In this document: piece after piece, positions 6,484 through 6,502 of the stretch
Position numbering within the stretch: the stretch's first letter is position 1
Layout: every line of letters begins with the position of its first letter
Assembly (NCBI GenBank): GCA_002385465.1
Contig: DGDN01000035.1
Coordinates: 1 to 6,502, forward strand
From: Candidatus Fermentithermobacillaceae bacterium UBA3951
GTDB lineage: Bacteria > Bacillota > Sulfobacillia > Fermentithermobacillales > Fermentithermobacillaceae
Length of the DNA stretch: 6,502 nucleotides
Direction of reading: 5' to 3'
Made by a program: the position numbers and the translations under genes
The notes under the pieces: generated by a model
What the model was told of the DNA's origin: nothing
Databases searched by the model: none
What the model saw: only the letters and a program-made list of their open reading frames with translations

Positions 6484-6502
6484 CTGTCTCTTATACACAT
6501 CT
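6484..6502 (+). other. Tn5/Nextera mosaic-end adapter remnant (artefact)
   Basis: The terminal 19 bases CTGTCTCTTATACACATCT are the exact reverse complement of the Tn5 mosaic end AGATGTGTATAAGAGACAG used in Nextera tagmentation libraries. An exact match placed flush with the end of the contig indicates untrimmed adapter read-through rather than a biological Tn5 end. The sequence should be trimmed, and the codons it adds to the radical SAM frame are not real. Confidence 0.97.

Noticed and set aside
6484..6502. Biological Tn5 or IS50 end
   Set aside because: The engineered mosaic end is matched exactly and is flush with the contig terminus. No transposon sequence adjoins it, so a library adapter is the far simpler explanation.

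Overview
This window looks like a whole short-read assembly contig from a GC-rich bacterium (about 60% GC, judged by eye). Its last 19 bases are an exact Tn5/Nextera mosaic-end adapter, so the real sequence stops at 6483. Three weak signs point to a GC-rich Gram-positive, possibly a Bacillota relative: full-strength AAAGGAGG-type ribosome binding sites, a near-consensus Bacillus-type LexA (DinR) box, and the general look of the SbcD and SbcC proteins. I cannot place it further from sequence alone.

Layout, all genes on the + strand. 1-378 carries no convincing gene. It holds a LexA-box-like site (130-143) and a weak promoter candidate. 379-1608 is sbcD and 1605-4829 is sbcC. They overlap by 4 bases and form the usual nuclease/ATPase operon for processing DNA ends and hairpins. 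All diagnostic motifs of both proteins are present, including the zinc hook of SbcC, so both look functional. 4830-5213 is a gap of about 380 bases with an imperfect hairpin, a promoter candidate, an orphan Shine-Dalgarno-like sequence and two 10-mers shared in order with the region upstream of sbcD.

5214-6062 (start uncertain) is an unrecognised protein with about seven membrane segments and an acidic, serine-rich C-terminal tail. Its stop codon overlaps the GTG start (6059) of a radical SAM enzyme. That gene was absent from the list of complete open frames because it has no stop: the contig end cuts it off after 141 genuine codons. It has the CxxxCxxC cluster motif and a GGEP motif. The translationally coupled pair of membrane protein and radical SAM enzyme is the least ordinary part of the window. 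A peptide or cofactor maturation role is possible, but the diagnostic C-terminal half is missing and no precursor peptide is evident.
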